Source: Pseudomonadota bacterium (lineage in GTDB: Bacteria; Myxococcota_A; UBA796; SXON01). Taken from it: DNA of 64,000 bases. Positions 43,745 through 53,431 of the stretch are shown in pieces. The stretch covers positions 1-64,000 of the forward strand of contig JAUXTN010000210.1 of NCBI GenBank assembly GCA_030684355.1. Direction: 5' to 3'. The notes beneath the pieces were generated by a model, which saw nothing but the letters and a program-made list of their open reading frames with translations, was not told the origin of the DNA and did not search any database. Each line of letters begins with the position of its first letter. The stretch's first letter is position 1. Position numbers and translations under genes: made by a program.

Positions 43745-44920
43745 ATGGCCCTGAAGAATTTCCTGTTCACGTCCGAGTCCGTCTCCGAGGGCCACCCGGA
43801 CAAGATGTGCGACCAGATTTCGGACGCCATCCTGGACGCGTACCTCACGAGGTACCCGGGCTCGCGTGTCGCCTGCGAGACGCTCGTGAAGACCGGCCTG
43901 GTCGTGGTCGCCGGTGAGATCACCGCGCCCGAGGACGTGAAGGTCGACGTGCCGCCCATCGTGCGCAAGGTCGTCAACGAGATCGGCTTCAACCACAGCG
44001 ATACCGGCTTCGACGGCCACACCTGCGCGGTGATGGTGGCGCTGGAGCAACAGTCCCCGGACATCGCCCAGGGCGTCACCGAGGGTGACGGGCTCTACAA
44101 GGAGCAGGGCGCGGGCGATCAGGGGATGATGTTCGGCTACGCGATCAACGAGACGCCCGAGCTCATGCCGGCGACCCTCCAGTACTCGCACCGCCTGATG
44201 GAGACCCTCGCGACCCTCCGCAAGACCAACTCCGATTGGTCCTGGGTCCGCCCGGACAGCAAGTCCCAGGTCACCATCGAGTACCGGGACGGCAAGCTCG
44301 CGCGCATCGACACCGTCGTCGTCTCCACGCAGCACGCGCCCCGGTCCCACGACATGATCCGCGAGCAGATCATCGACGGGCTCATCAAGACCACGCTGCC
44401 CTCGCACCTGCTTGACGAGAACACCCGCTTCTTCGTCAACCCGACCGGCAAGTTCGAGATCGGCGGCCCCATGGGCGACTCCGGCCTCACCGGTCGCAAG
44501 ATCATCGTCGACACCTACGGTGGCCACGGCGCCCACGGCGGCGGCGCGTTCTCCGGGAAGGACCCCTCCAAGGTCGACCGCTCCGCGGCCTACATGGGCC
44601 GCTACATCGCGAAGAACCTCGTGGCGGCCGGCGTGGCCGACCGCGCGCTGGTCCAGCTCGCCTACGCCATCGGCGTGGCCGAGCCGGTTAGCGTGATGGT
44701 CGACACCTTCGGCACCAACAAGGTCGACGAGGAGAAGATCATCGCCTGCGTGCGCGAGATCTTCCCGACCAAGCCCAAGGGCCTGATCCAGCACCTCGAC
44801 CTGCTCCGCCCCATCTACCGCCCCACGGCGGCGTACGGGCACTTCGGGCGCGAGGACCGCGGCTTCACCTGGGAGAAGACCGACCTCGCCGGCGCCGTGA
44901 AGAGCTACTTCAACCTGTAG
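43745..44920 (+). CDS. metK: S-adenosylmethionine synthetase
   Basis: 391 residues. FTSESVSEGHPDKMCDQISDA, GAGDQGMMFGYA and the P-loop-like GGHGAHGGGAFSGKDPSKVD are diagnostic. It makes SAM from methionine and ATP. Single-gene unit with its own promoter and a strong terminator. Confidence 0.97.
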   Translation: MALKNFLFTSESVSEGHPDKMCDQISDAILDAYLTRYPGSRVACETLVKTGLVVVAGEITAPEDVKVDVPPIVRKVVNEIGFNHSDTGFDGHTCAVMVALEQQSPDIAQGVTEGDGLYKEQGAGDQGMMFGYAINETPELMPATLQYSHRLMETLATLRKTNSDWSWVRPDSKSQVTIEYRDGKLARIDTVVVSTQHAPRSHDMIREQIIDGLIKTTLPSHLLDENTRFFVNPTGKFEIGGPMGDSGLTGRKIIVDTYGGHGAHGGGAFSGKDPSKVDRSAAYMGRYIAKNLVAAGVADRALVQLAYAIGVAEPVSVMVDTFGTNKVDEEKIIACVREIFPTKPKGLIQHLDLLRPIYRPTAAYGHFGREDRGFTWEKTDLAGAVKSYFNL

Positions 44921-44937
44921 TCCGGCCACGAGTGAAA

Positions 44938-44972
44938 GAAGGGCTCGCCGTGAGGCGGGCCCTTCGTCGTTT
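44938..44972 (+). terminator. Rho-independent terminator after metK
   Basis: A 12-bp stem GAAGGGCTCGCC/GGCGGGCCCTTC (one T-G wobble) around GTGA is followed by GTCGTTT. A further inverted repeat at about 44973-45013, GCGGGCC/GGCCCGC enclosing CGTTT/AAACG, could serve sdhB from the other strand. Confidence 0.75.
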
Positions 44973-45047
44973 GCGGGCCGGGCCCTCGGTCGTTTGGGGT
45001 AAACGCGGCCCGCCGCCGAGGCAGCGCGAACATGCGGCGGCCCGGGC

Positions 45048-45076
45048 GGCGGGAGGTGCGGCGGGAGGTGCGGCGG
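45048..45076. repeat. Short tandem repeat, 12-base unit
   Basis: Two complete copies of GGCGGGAGGTGC plus a partial third (GGCGG) between the metK terminator and the 3' end of sdhB. Non-coding; no role assigned. Confidence 0.7.
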
Positions 45077-45096
45077 ACAGTAAAGCCGACGAGGCG

Positions 45097-45873
45097 CTAG
45101 CCCCCGCCGTCTCCGCCCGACGTCGGCGGCGTACGGAGCAGGTTGCCGACGTTGAAGTCCATGTTCATCGCCGCGATGCTGGAGAGCGGAATGCCCTTCG
45201 GGCACGCCTCTGCGCACTCCCCGTGCCACGTGCAGTGCCCGAAGCCCTCCTTGTCCATCTGGAGGACCATGTTCGTGGCACGCTCGTACTTCTCCGGCTC
45301 CCCCTGGGGGAGGACGTTGAGGTGCTGCATCTTGGCGCTGGTGAACAGCATCGCCGCCGCGTTCGGGCACGCGGCCACGCAGGCCCCGCACTGGATGCAG
45401 GCGGCGTTGTCGAACGACTTGTCGGCCACGCTCTTCGGCACCGGCGTGGAGTTGGCCTCCGGCGCGCTGCCCGTGTTGACGCTGACGAAGCCGCCGGCGC
45501 CCACGATGCGATCGAGCGAGCCGCGATCCACCACGAGGTCCCGGATGATCGGGAACGCGGCGGCCCGGAAGGGCTCCAGGACCAGCTCGTCGCCGTCCTT
45601 GAAGGAGCGCATGTGGAGCTGGCACACGGTCGTGCGCGGCATCGGCCCGTGCGGCCGCCCGTCCACCATGAAGCCGCAGCTCCCGCAGATGCCTTCCCGG
45701 CAGTCGTGCTCGAAGGCGACGGGGTCCTGGCCCTCCGTCTGGAGCTTCTCGTTGAGCACGTCGAGCATCTCGAGGAACGACATGTGCTCGGACACGTCGT
45801 TCACGGCGTACTTCACGAAGCTCCCGGGGGAGCGACGATCCTTCTGACGCCAGACGTTGAGGGTGAGCTTCAC
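45097..45873 (-). CDS. sdhB: Succinate dehydrogenase iron-sulfur subunit
   Basis: 258 residues from GTG 45873, overlapping the sdhA stop. The 2Fe-2S ligands lie in CREGICGSCGFM plus a later Cys; 4Fe-4S and 3Fe-4S clusters are served by CIQCGACVAACP and CTWHGECAEACPKG. It carries electrons from SdhA to the membrane quinone site. Confidence 0.95.
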   Translation of the reverse strand: MKLTLNVWRQKDRRSPGSFVKYAVNDVSEHMSFLEMLDVLNEKLQTEGQDPVAFEHDCREGICGSCGFMVDGRPHGPMPRTTVCQLHMRSFKDGDELVLEPFRAAAFPIIRDLVVDRGSLDRIVGAGGFVSVNTGSAPEANSTPVPKSVADKSFDNAACIQCGACVAACPNAAAMLFTSAKMQHLNVLPQGEPEKYERATNMVLQMDKEGFGHCTWHGECAEACPKGIPLSSIAAMNMDFNVGNLLRTPPTSGGDGGG

Positions 45874-47795
45874 TTGTAGCTCCGCGTGACCGGCTTGACG
45901 TAGTTGAAGGAGAGGGGCTCCTTGTTCAGTGTCGGCGCGACGCCGACCCCGTTGAAGCCCCACGCCGCGGCGTACTGGAACTCGGCGTCGTTGCGCTTGG
46001 CCTCGCCGTCGTCCTGGTACTCTTCGCGGAAATGCCCGCCGCAGCTCTCTTCGCGCGCGAGCGCGTCGATGCACATGAGCTCGCCGAACTCCAGGAAGTC
46101 GGCCACCCGGCCGGCCTTCTCGAGGCTCTGGTTGAGCTCGAGGCCCGTGCCGCCCACGGTGAGGTTCTTCCAGAACTCCTCGCGGATGGCGGGGATCCTC
46201 TGGATGGCCTCCTCGAGGCCGGCGCGGTTGCGGCCCATGCCGCACTTGTCCCACATCAGGTAGCCGAGCTCGCGGTGGAAGCTGTCCACCGTGCGCTTGC
46301 CCTTGATGCCGAGGAACTGCTGGGTGCGCGCGTTGACGGCCCCTTCCGCGTCCTTGAACGCGGCGTGGGTCGCGTCGAGGCCACCCGGCTTCACGCCGGC
46401 GAGGTAGTCAGCGAGCGTGAAGGGGATGACGAAGTAGCCATCCGCGAGGCCCTGCATCAGCGCGCTGGCGCCGAGGCGGTTCGCGCCGTGGTCGCTGAAG
46501 TTGGCCTCCCCGAGGACGAAGCAGCCGGGGACGGTGCTCATGAGGTGGTAGTCCACCCAGAGCCCGCCCATCGTGTAGTGGGGCGCCGGGTACATGCGCA
46601 TCGGGACGTCGTAGGGGTCCTCGCCCGTGATGCGGTCGTACATCTCGAAGAGGTTGCCGTACTTCTCCGACACGCTGCCCTTGCCGAGACGCTTCACGGC
46701 GTCGGCGAAGTCGAGGTAGACGCCGCGGCGCACCCCGCCGACGGCCGGCCCGACCCCGCGGCCCTCGTCGCACACCTGCTTGGCGGCCCGGCTGGCGATG
46801 TCGCGCGGCGAGAGGTTGCCGAAGCTCGGGTACTTCCGCTCGAGGTAGTAGTCGCGGGACTCCTCGGGGATGTCCTTCGGGTTCTTCCCGCAGTCCGCCG
46901 GGTCCTTGGGGACCCACACTCGCCCGTCGTTGCGGAGCGACTCGCTCATCAACGTCAGCTTCGACTGGTAGTCGCCCGACTGCGGGATGCAGGTGGGGTG
47001 GATCTGCGTGAAGCAGGGGTTCGCGAAGAGCGCGCCCTTCTTGTGGGCCCGCCACGTCGAGGTGACGTTGCACCCCTTCGCGTTCGTCGAGAGGAAGAAC
47101 ACGTTCGAGTAGCCGCCGGTCGCGAGGCACACGGCGTCGGCGACGAAGCTCTTGACCTCGCCGGTGTCGAGGCAGCGGGCGACGATGCCGCGGGCTCGCC
47201 CGTCGACCTCGACGAGCTCGAGCATCTCGTGGCGGGCGAACATCTTGACCTTGCCAGCGCTGATCTGGCGTTCCAGCGCCTGGTAGGCGCCGAGGAGGAG
47301 CTGCTGCCCCGTCTGGCCGCGCGCATAGAACGTGCGGCTGACCTGGGCGCCGCCGAAGCTACGGTTCGCGAGCAGGCCGCCATATTCGCGTGCGAAGGGG
47401 ACGCCCTGGGCGACCGCCTGGTCGATGATGTTCACCGAGAGCTCGGCGAGCCGGTACACGTTCTGTTCGCGCGCCCGAAAGTCCCCGCCCTTCACGGTGT
47501 CGTAGAACAGCCGGTAGACGCTGTCGCCGTCGTTCTGGTAGTTCTTCGCGGCGTTGATGCCGCCCTGCGCCGCGATCGAGTGCGCACGACGGGGGCTGTC
47601 CTGGAAGCAGAAGCAGGCGACGTTGTAGCCCTGCTCCCCGAGGGTGGCGGCGGCGGCGGCGCCCGCGAGGCCCGAACCCACGACGATGACGGAGTACTTC
47701 CGCCGGTTCGCCGGGTTCACCAGCTTCATGTTGAACTTGTGCCGAGACCAGGCGGTCTCGATCGGGCCCTCTGGTACGCGTGAGTTGAGTTCCAT
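45870..47795 (-). CDS. sdhA: Succinate dehydrogenase flavoprotein subunit
   Basis: 641 residues. FAD-binding VVGSGLAGAAAAATLGEQG, the covalent-FAD segment HSIAAQGGINAAKNY, and substrate residues in the HPTCIPQSGDYQ and RNRAGLEEA regions. The length and sequence style are those of type B (Bacillus/Bacteroidetes-like) complexes that have a single large cytochrome b subunit, consistent with the neighbouring sdhC. It starts directly after the sdhC stop. Confidence 0.96.
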   Translation of the reverse strand: MELNSRVPEGPIETAWSRHKFNMKLVNPANRRKYSVIVVGSGLAGAAAAATLGEQGYNVACFCFQDSPRRAHSIAAQGGINAAKNYQNDGDSVYRLFYDTVKGGDFRAREQNVYRLAELSVNIIDQAVAQGVPFAREYGGLLANRSFGGAQVSRTFYARGQTGQQLLLGAYQALERQISAGKVKMFARHEMLELVEVDGRARGIVARCLDTGEVKSFVADAVCLATGGYSNVFFLSTNAKGCNVTSTWRAHKKGALFANPCFTQIHPTCIPQSGDYQSKLTLMSESLRNDGRVWVPKDPADCGKNPKDIPEESRDYYLERKYPSFGNLSPRDIASRAAKQVCDEGRGVGPAVGGVRRGVYLDFADAVKRLGKGSVSEKYGNLFEMYDRITGEDPYDVPMRMYPAPHYTMGGLWVDYHLMSTVPGCFVLGEANFSDHGANRLGASALMQGLADGYFVIPFTLADYLAGVKPGGLDATHAAFKDAEGAVNARTQQFLGIKGKRTVDSFHRELGYLMWDKCGMGRNRAGLEEAIQRIPAIREEFWKNLTVGGTGLELNQSLEKAGRVADFLEFGELMCIDALAREESCGGHFREEYQDDGEAKRNDAEFQYAAAWGFNGVGVAPTLNKEPLSFNYVKPVTRSYK

Positions 47796-48518
47796 CTACT
47801 TCACCAGGCCGAGGAGGATGGCGGCGGCGATCGCCACGTTGCCGCCGACGATGAGCGCGGTCACGCCGGAGGCGAGGAGCTTCGCCAATCCCTGCTGACG
47901 TTCGCCCGAGAGGCCCAGCGTGCGGCACATCGCGTAGCCGCCGTGGAACAGGTGCAGGCCCAGGAGGAGGTTCGCGACGATGTAGAACACGCCCCAGAGC
48001 GGCTGCGAAAGCAGCGCGACGGTGTTCTCGTAGGCCGCGGGGGACCCGAAGGCCTCGGCCGCGCCCGGCACACCGACGGGGAGCGCGGCTCCGGCGGCGC
48101 CCTGCATCCGGAAGCCCGGGTGGATGTTCCCAGAGGTCAGGTTCAGCAGGTGGACGACCACGAAGACCAGGATCACCGGGCCGGAGAGCTGCATCGTCCG
48201 CGAATAGAGCGTGGACGCACGGCTCTGCTTCACCTTGTACGCCACCGGCCGCGCGGCGCTCGATCGCATCCGGAGGTTCACCCAGGAGAAGATGTGGGCG
48301 ACGATGGCCAGCAGCAGCCCGGCCCTCGCCGGCCAGATGAGCTCGGGGAAGCTGTGCAGGAACACGCTGTGGTGGTTGTGCAGCTCGGGGGTCCCCGAGA
48401 AGACCAGCAGGTTGCCCGCCATGTGTACGATCAAGAAGCCGTACATGGCGGCGCCGGTCAGGGCCATGATGGCCTTCGCGCCCACCGTAGAGCGCGAAAA
48501 GGTGAGGAGCCAGCTCAT
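47796..48518 (-). CDS. sdhC: Succinate dehydrogenase cytochrome b subunit
   Basis: 240 residues with five membrane helices. Haem-ligand candidates are His in LIVHMAGNLL, ELHNHHSVF, AIVAHIFSWVNL, VVVHLLNLTSG and LGLHLFHGGY, fitting a di-haem type B subunit. ATG 48518 is chosen because the family N terminus is SWLLTFSRSTVGAK. First gene of sdhCAB, divergent from gltA. Confidence 0.93.
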   Translation of the reverse strand: MSWLLTFSRSTVGAKAIMALTGAAMYGFLIVHMAGNLLVFSGTPELHNHHSVFLHSFPELIWPARAGLLLAIVAHIFSWVNLRMRSSAARPVAYKVKQSRASTLYSRTMQLSGPVILVFVVVHLLNLTSGNIHPGFRMQGAAGAALPVGVPGAAEAFGSPAAYENTVALLSQPLWGVFYIVANLLLGLHLFHGGYAMCRTLGLSGERQQGLAKLLASGVTALIVGGNVAIAAAILLGLVK

Positions 48519-48667
48519 CGGGAGCCTCGGTGGCAGCGTTGCTTCGGGGGTCGGCGAAGGTATCCGGTCGCGACCGCCGAGGCCACGCTCGCGGCACAAC
48601 GGAGGGGGGACTGGACGGGCGCATGCGGACGGGCACGAGGACGGTGGCGCTCGCGCGTGGGGCTCGC

Positions 48668-48673
48668 TAAATG
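48668..48673 (+). promoter_or_regulatory. Probable -10 box for gltA in the sdhC-gltA divergent region
   Basis: TAAATG lies 28 bases before ATG 48696, with CGGAG 6 bases before the start. The 177-base divergent region also has GGATACC on the minus strand (around 48558-48564), a possible -10 for sdhC. No shared operator palindrome was seen. Confidence 0.4.
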
Positions 48674-48695
48674 GTGCCGCTTACCGGAGACGGCG

Positions 48696-49868
48696 ATGTC
48701 TGATGCAAAGAAGGTCCTGTTCGAGATCACCGAGGAGCATCTCGACACCGGGCTGCGCGGCTTCCCTGTTGGGACCTGCCGGAGCTCGTCTGTCGACCCC
48801 ATGGAGGGCGTGCACTACGTCGGGTACCCGGTCGCCGACCTCGCGAGGCTCGACCCCGAGGCCGTGATCTACCTGCTCTTCTACAAGGAACTTCCCACGG
48901 CCGAGCAGCTGGTCGCCTTCAAGGCCGACCTCGCGAGCCGCGCCAAGGTGGATCCGTCCGTCATCCGCATGCTGAAGGCCCTCCCGAAGGAAGGCCACCC
49001 GATGGAGTGGCTCATCGCGGGCCTCACCTTCCTCGGCATGACCGGGAAGACCGGGGACTACCGTGAAGACGGGCTGAACATGATCGCGCGCTCCTCCGAG
49101 CTCATCGCGAACATCTTCCGCATCCGCTCGGGCTGGGGCGATCCCATCCCGAGCAAGCCCGAGCTCGGCCTCGTCGAGAACATGGTCCACATGATGGGCG
49201 TTCCCGGCGCCGACCCCGAGAAGCTCACGAAGCTCCTCCGCATCTACTACGTGCTCCACGCGGATCACGGCGGCGGCAACCTCTCGACGTTCATCGGCAA
49301 GGCGGTCGCGTCCGGCCTCGCCGATCAGTACGTCTCCCTCGCCGCGTCGATGGCCGGCCTCTACGGCCCGCTCCACGGCCGCGCGAACCAGGAGTGCCTG
49401 GAGTTCATCCAGAAGGTCGGCACCACCGATCCGGACAAGGTCGAGGCCTTCGTCCGGAACGAGGTCGCCACCGGCGGCAAGATCTACGGCTTCGGGCACG
49501 CCGTGCTCCGCGCCGAGGACCCCCGCGCCAAGGTGCAGTACGCCCTCGGCGAGGAGCTCTGCCCGAACGACGCCTGGTTCCGCACCTCGGTCGTCCTCCG
49601 CGAGCGCGCCGTGAAGGTCCTCAAGGAGAACCCGAAGATCCAGAACCCCTACCCGAACGTCGACGCCGTCTCCGGCGCGCTGACGAACGCGTGCGGCCTC
49701 ACGGACCCCGAGTACTACACGGTGCTCTTCGGCTTCTCCCGCATCTCGGGCATCGCCGCCCAGATCATCGACGAGCGCCTCGTCGCGCGCGGCGGCAAGG
49801 GCGTGCCGATCTACCGCTGCAAGTACATCGCGAAGGACCAGCCCAAGCGCCGCCTCAACGTCGTCTGA
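48696..49868 (+). CDS. gltA: Citrate synthase
   Basis: 390 residues. Catalytic region VLHADHGGGNLSTF, GPLHGRANQECLEF and YGFGHAVLRAEDPRA supply the two His and the Asp. The sequence style (short, ending AKDQPKRR) is that of the eukaryote-like citrate synthases rather than the NADH-inhibited E. coli type. It condenses acetyl-CoA with oxaloacetate and leads the gltA-icd-sucCD series. Confidence 0.94.
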   Translation: MSDAKKVLFEITEEHLDTGLRGFPVGTCRSSSVDPMEGVHYVGYPVADLARLDPEAVIYLLFYKELPTAEQLVAFKADLASRAKVDPSVIRMLKALPKEGHPMEWLIAGLTFLGMTGKTGDYREDGLNMIARSSELIANIFRIRSGWGDPIPSKPELGLVENMVHMMGVPGADPEKLTKLLRIYYVLHADHGGGNLSTFIGKAVASGLADQYVSLAASMAGLYGPLHGRANQECLEFIQKVGTTDPDKVEAFVRNEVATGGKIYGFGHAVLRAEDPRAKVQYALGEELCPNDAWFRTSVVLRERAVKVLKENPKIQNPYPNVDAVSGALTNACGLTDPEYYTVLFGFSRISGIAAQIIDERLVARGGKGVPIYRCKYIAKDQPKRRLNVV

Positions 49869-49928
49869 ACGCCACCGGGCGGGGCGTCCTCGGGGCGCCC
49901 ATGCCCGCCAGACCTTCCCCGGAGCCCC

Positions 49929-51224
49929 ATGTTCCAGACGCTCGTTGCCCCCACGGTCGGGGAGACGATCACCACCGCGGCCGACGGCACCCTCGTGGTT
50001 CCGGATCAGCCGATCATCCCCTTCATCGAGGGCGATGGCACGGGTGCCGACATCTGGGCAGCCTCCGTGCGCGTGCTCGACGCGGCGGTGGCGAAGGCGT
50101 ACGGCGGGAAGAAGAGGATCTCCTGGTTCGAGGTGTACGCCGGGGAGAAGTCGTTCAACCGGTTCGGTGAATGGCTCCTGCCCGACACGCTCGAGGCCGT
50201 GCGGGCCTACAAGATCGCGATCAAGGGCCCGCTGACCACCCCGGTCGGCGGCGGCATCCGCTCGCTGAACGTCGCGCTCCGTCAGGAGCTCGACCTCTAC
50301 GCCTGCGTGCGCCCCGTCCAGTACTTCGACGGCGTGCCCTCCCCCGTGAAGGCCCCGGAGAAGGTCGACATGATCATCTTCCGGGAGAACTCGGAGGACA
50401 TCTACGCCGGCATCGAGTGGGAAGCCGAGTCCGCCGACGCGAAGAAGGTCATCGCCTTCCTCCGCGACGAGATGAAGGTCACGAAGATCCGCTTCCCCGA
50501 CACCTCCGGCATCGGCATCAAGCCCGTGAGCCGTGAGGGCACGGAGCGCCTCGCCCGCGCCGCGATCGAGTACGCGCTGACGCAGAAGCGTCGGAACGTC
50601 ACGATCGTGCACAAGGGCAACATCATGAAGTACACCGAAGGTGCCTTCAAGAGCTGGGCCTACGAGCTCGCCGAGCGCGAGTTCGGAGACCGGGTGTGGA
50701 CCTGGGCGCAGTACGATCGGATCGTCGCCAAGGACGGTGAGGCCGCCGCCAACGCCGCCCAGAAGGCCGCGCTCGCGGCGGGTAAGCTGCTCATCAAGGA
50801 CGTCATCGCCGACTCCTTCCTCCAGCAGATCCTCCTCCGCCCGGAGGAGTACGACGTGATCATCACGCTGAACCTCAACGGGGACTACTGTTCCGACGCA
50901 CTCGCCGCGCAGGTGGGCGGCATCGGCATCGCGCCCGGCGCGAACATCAACTACCACACGGGGCTCTCCGTGTTCGAGGCGACGCACGGCACCGCGCCGA
51001 AGTACGCCGGCCTCGACAAGGTGAACCCCTCGTCGGTCATCCTCTCAGGTGAGATGATGTTCCGGCGCCTCGGGTGGAACGAAGCGGCCGACCTCCTCAT
51101 CAGCTCGATGAAGAAGACCATCGGCCAGAAGCGCGTCACCTACGACTTCCACCGCCTCATGGAGGGCGCCACGCTGCTCAAGTGCAGCGAGTTCGGCGAC
51201 GCCCTCATCGAGAACATTGGATGA
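49929..51224 (+). CDS. icd: Isocitrate dehydrogenase (NADP-type)
   Basis: 431 residues. IPFIEGDGTGADIW, FRENSEDIYAGIEW with the phosphorylatable-type Ser loop, and ATHGTAPKYAGLDKVNPSS, whose Lys-Tyr pair is the NADP-selecting one in E. coli. Decarboxylates isocitrate to 2-oxoglutarate. GGAG precedes ATG 49929. Its stop overlaps sucC (ATGA). Confidence 0.95.
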   Translation: MFQTLVAPTVGETITTAADGTLVVPDQPIIPFIEGDGTGADIWAASVRVLDAAVAKAYGGKKRISWFEVYAGEKSFNRFGEWLLPDTLEAVRAYKIAIKGPLTTPVGGGIRSLNVALRQELDLYACVRPVQYFDGVPSPVKAPEKVDMIIFRENSEDIYAGIEWEAESADAKKVIAFLRDEMKVTKIRFPDTSGIGIKPVSREGTERLARAAIEYALTQKRRNVTIVHKGNIMKYTEGAFKSWAYELAEREFGDRVWTWAQYDRIVAKDGEAAANAAQKAALAAGKLLIKDVIADSFLQQILLRPEEYDVIITLNLNGDYCSDALAAQVGGIGIAPGANINYHTGLSVFEATHGTAPKYAGLDKVNPSSVILSGEMMFRRLGWNEAADLLISSMKKTIGQKRVTYDFHRLMEGATLLKCSEFGDALIENIG

Positions 51225-52456
51225 AGCTCCACGAATATCAAGGCAAGGAACTCCTCCGCAAGCACGGCGTGACCACGCTGGCGGGCGGCGCGGCACGTAC
51301 GGTCGACGAGGCCGTGGCCGTCGCCGAGTCGCTCGGCGGCTCGGTGTGGGTCGTGAAATCGCAGATCCACGCGGGCGGCCGCGGCAAGGGTCGCTTCAAG
51401 GGCGATGTCGCGGACGAAGTGCTCGCGCAGGTCCTCGAGGGGGCCGACGGCCTCCCCGGCAAGGGCGGCGTGCGCGTCGCCACCTCGATCGACGCGGTGC
51501 GCGCGGGCGCCCAGGCGATGCTCGGGAACACGCTGGTCACCAAGCAGACCGGGGCGGACGGGAGCCTCGTCCAGACCCTCTTCGTCGAGGCGGGCTGCCA
51601 GATCGCGAAGGAGTACTACCTCGCGATCCTGCTCGACCGTGCCACCAGCCGGGTGCTGATCATGGCCTCGGCCGAGGGCGGCACGGAGATCGAGGAGGTC
51701 GCCGAGAAGCATCCCGAGCGGATCCTCAAGGAGTGGGTCGACCCCGTCGTCGGGCTCGGCGCCTGGCAGGCCCGTCGGCTCGCGTTCGGGCTCGGCATGA
51801 CCGGCAAGACCGTCGGCAGCTTCGTGAAGCTGGTGATCGGCCTCTACCGCACGTACGACGCCATCGACGCCTCGATGCTCGAGATCAACCCGCTGGTGGT
51901 GACCGCCGCCGGCGACACGATCCCGCTCGACGCGAAGGTCACCATCGACGACAATGCGCTGTTCCGGCACCCCGACATCGTGCAGATGCGCGACCTCGAC
52001 GAGGAAGACCCCGCCGAGATCGAGGCCGGCAAGTACGACCTCTCCTACGTCAAGCTCGACGGCAGCATCGGTTGCCTCGTCAACGGCGCGGGCCTCGCGA
52101 TGGCGACGATGGACATCATCAAGTTCTACGGCGAGGAGCCGGCGAACTTCCTCGATGTCGGCGGCGGCGCCACCAAGGAGAAGGTCACCGCGGCCTTCAA
52201 GATCATCACCCGCGATCCCGCGGTGAAGGGCATCCTGGTCAACATCTTCGGCGGCATCATGAAGTGTGATGTCATCGCCGAGGGCGTGCTCACCGCCGTT
52301 CGCGAGGTGGGGCTCAAGGTGCCGCTCGTGGTGCGCCTCGAAGGCACCAACGTCGAGCTTGGCAAGAAGATCCTGGCGGAGAGCGGGCTCTCCGTCATCC
52401 CCGCCGACACGATGGCGGACGCGGCCGAGAAGATCGTCGCCGCTGTGAGGGCGTAG
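51221..52456 (+). CDS. sucC: Succinyl-CoA synthetase beta subunit
   Basis: 411 residues; starts MKLHEYQGKELLRKHGV. ATP-grasp motifs VKSQIHAGGRGKGRF, LEINPLVVTAAG and GSIGCLVNGAGLAMATMD are intact. Slightly longer than the usual 385-390 because of a loop near 60-110. Couples succinyl-CoA hydrolysis to ATP or GTP. Confidence 0.95.
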   Translation: MKLHEYQGKELLRKHGVTTLAGGAARTVDEAVAVAESLGGSVWVVKSQIHAGGRGKGRFKGDVADEVLAQVLEGADGLPGKGGVRVATSIDAVRAGAQAMLGNTLVTKQTGADGSLVQTLFVEAGCQIAKEYYLAILLDRATSRVLIMASAEGGTEIEEVAEKHPERILKEWVDPVVGLGAWQARRLAFGLGMTGKTVGSFVKLVIGLYRTYDAIDASMLEINPLVVTAAGDTIPLDAKVTIDDNALFRHPDIVQMRDLDEEDPAEIEAGKYDLSYVKLDGSIGCLVNGAGLAMATMDIIKFYGEEPANFLDVGGGATKEKVTAAFKIITRDPAVKGILVNIFGGIMKCDVIAEGVLTAVREVGLKVPLVVRLEGTNVELGKKILAESGLSVIPADTMADAAEKIVAAVRA

Positions 52457-52458
52457 AC

Positions 52459-53337
52459 ATGGCCATCCTCGTCGATTCCAACACCCGGCTCGTCTGCCAG
52501 GGCATCACCGGCTCCGCCGGCGCCTTCCACTGCGGGCAGATGCTGGCCTACGGCACCCGCCTCGTCGCGGGCGTCACTCCCGGCAAGGGCGGCACCTCGT
52601 TCAACGACGCGGTGCCCATCTTCGACACCGTGTCCGACGCGGTGCGCGAGACCGGCGCCAACGCCACCGTCATCTTCGTGCCCCCGCCCTTCGCGGCCGA
52701 CGCGATCATGGAGGCGGCCGACGCCGGCGTGAAGCTCATCGTCCCCATCACCGAGGGCATCCCGGTGAAGGACATGATCATCGCGTGGCGCTACCTGCAG
52801 GGCAAGGACGTGCGGATGATCGGGCCGAACTGCCCGGGCATCATCACGCCGGGCCAGTGCAAGATCGGCATCATGCCGGGCCACATCCACACGCCGGGCC
52901 GCATCGGCGTGCTCTCCCGGTCGGGCACCCTCACCTATGAAGCGGTGGGCCAGCTCTCCCGCGTCGGGTTGGGGCAGTCGACCGCCATCGGCATCGGTGG
53001 GGACCCGATCATCGGGACCAAGCACATCGACGCGCTCAAGCTCTTCAACGACGATCCCGACACCGACGCCGTCATCATGATCGGCGAGATCGGCGGGAGC
53101 GCCGAGGAAGAGGCGGCGGCGTGGGCGAAGGTCCACATGAAGAAGCCGGTCGTCGGCTTCATCGCCGGGGCGACCGCACCCCCGGGGCGCCGCATGGGCC
53201 ACGCCGGGGCGATCATCTCCGGTGGCCAGGGCACCGCCGAGGCGAAGTACCAGGCGATGGAGGACGCGGGCTTCCACATCGTGCGGAGCCCCGCCGAGAT
53301 GGGCCGCAAGATGGCGCAGGTGCTCGGCAAGCTCTGA
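52459..53337 (+). CDS. sucD: Succinyl-CoA synthetase alpha subunit
   Basis: 292 residues. CoA-binding GITGSAGAFHCGQMLAYGT, GPNCPGIITPG, and the phospho-His loop GHAGAIISGGQGTAEAK (active His). Begins 2 bases after the sucC stop. A terminator follows. Confidence 0.95.
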   Translation: MAILVDSNTRLVCQGITGSAGAFHCGQMLAYGTRLVAGVTPGKGGTSFNDAVPIFDTVSDAVRETGANATVIFVPPPFAADAIMEAADAGVKLIVPITEGIPVKDMIIAWRYLQGKDVRMIGPNCPGIITPGQCKIGIMPGHIHTPGRIGVLSRSGTLTYEAVGQLSRVGLGQSTAIGIGGDPIIGTKHIDALKLFNDDPDTDAVIMIGEIGGSAEEEAAAWAKVHMKKPVVGFIAGATAPPGRRMGHAGAIISGGQGTAEAKYQAMEDAGFHIVRSPAEMGRKMAQVLGKL

Positions 53338-53359
53338 CAGCACCGTCGGTAGCGCAGGA

Positions 53360-53386
53360 GGGGTCGGCCGGTTGGCTGGCCCCTTT
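53360..53386 (+). terminator. Terminator after sucD
   Basis: A 10-bp stem GGGGTCGGCC/GGCTGGCCCC (two G-U wobbles) around GGTT is followed by TTT. It ends 45 bases before ndk. Confidence 0.65.
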
Positions 53387-53431
53387 GCCATATTCGCGAT
53401 AGAGCGCCGCCCCTTCCACAGGAGCATCCAA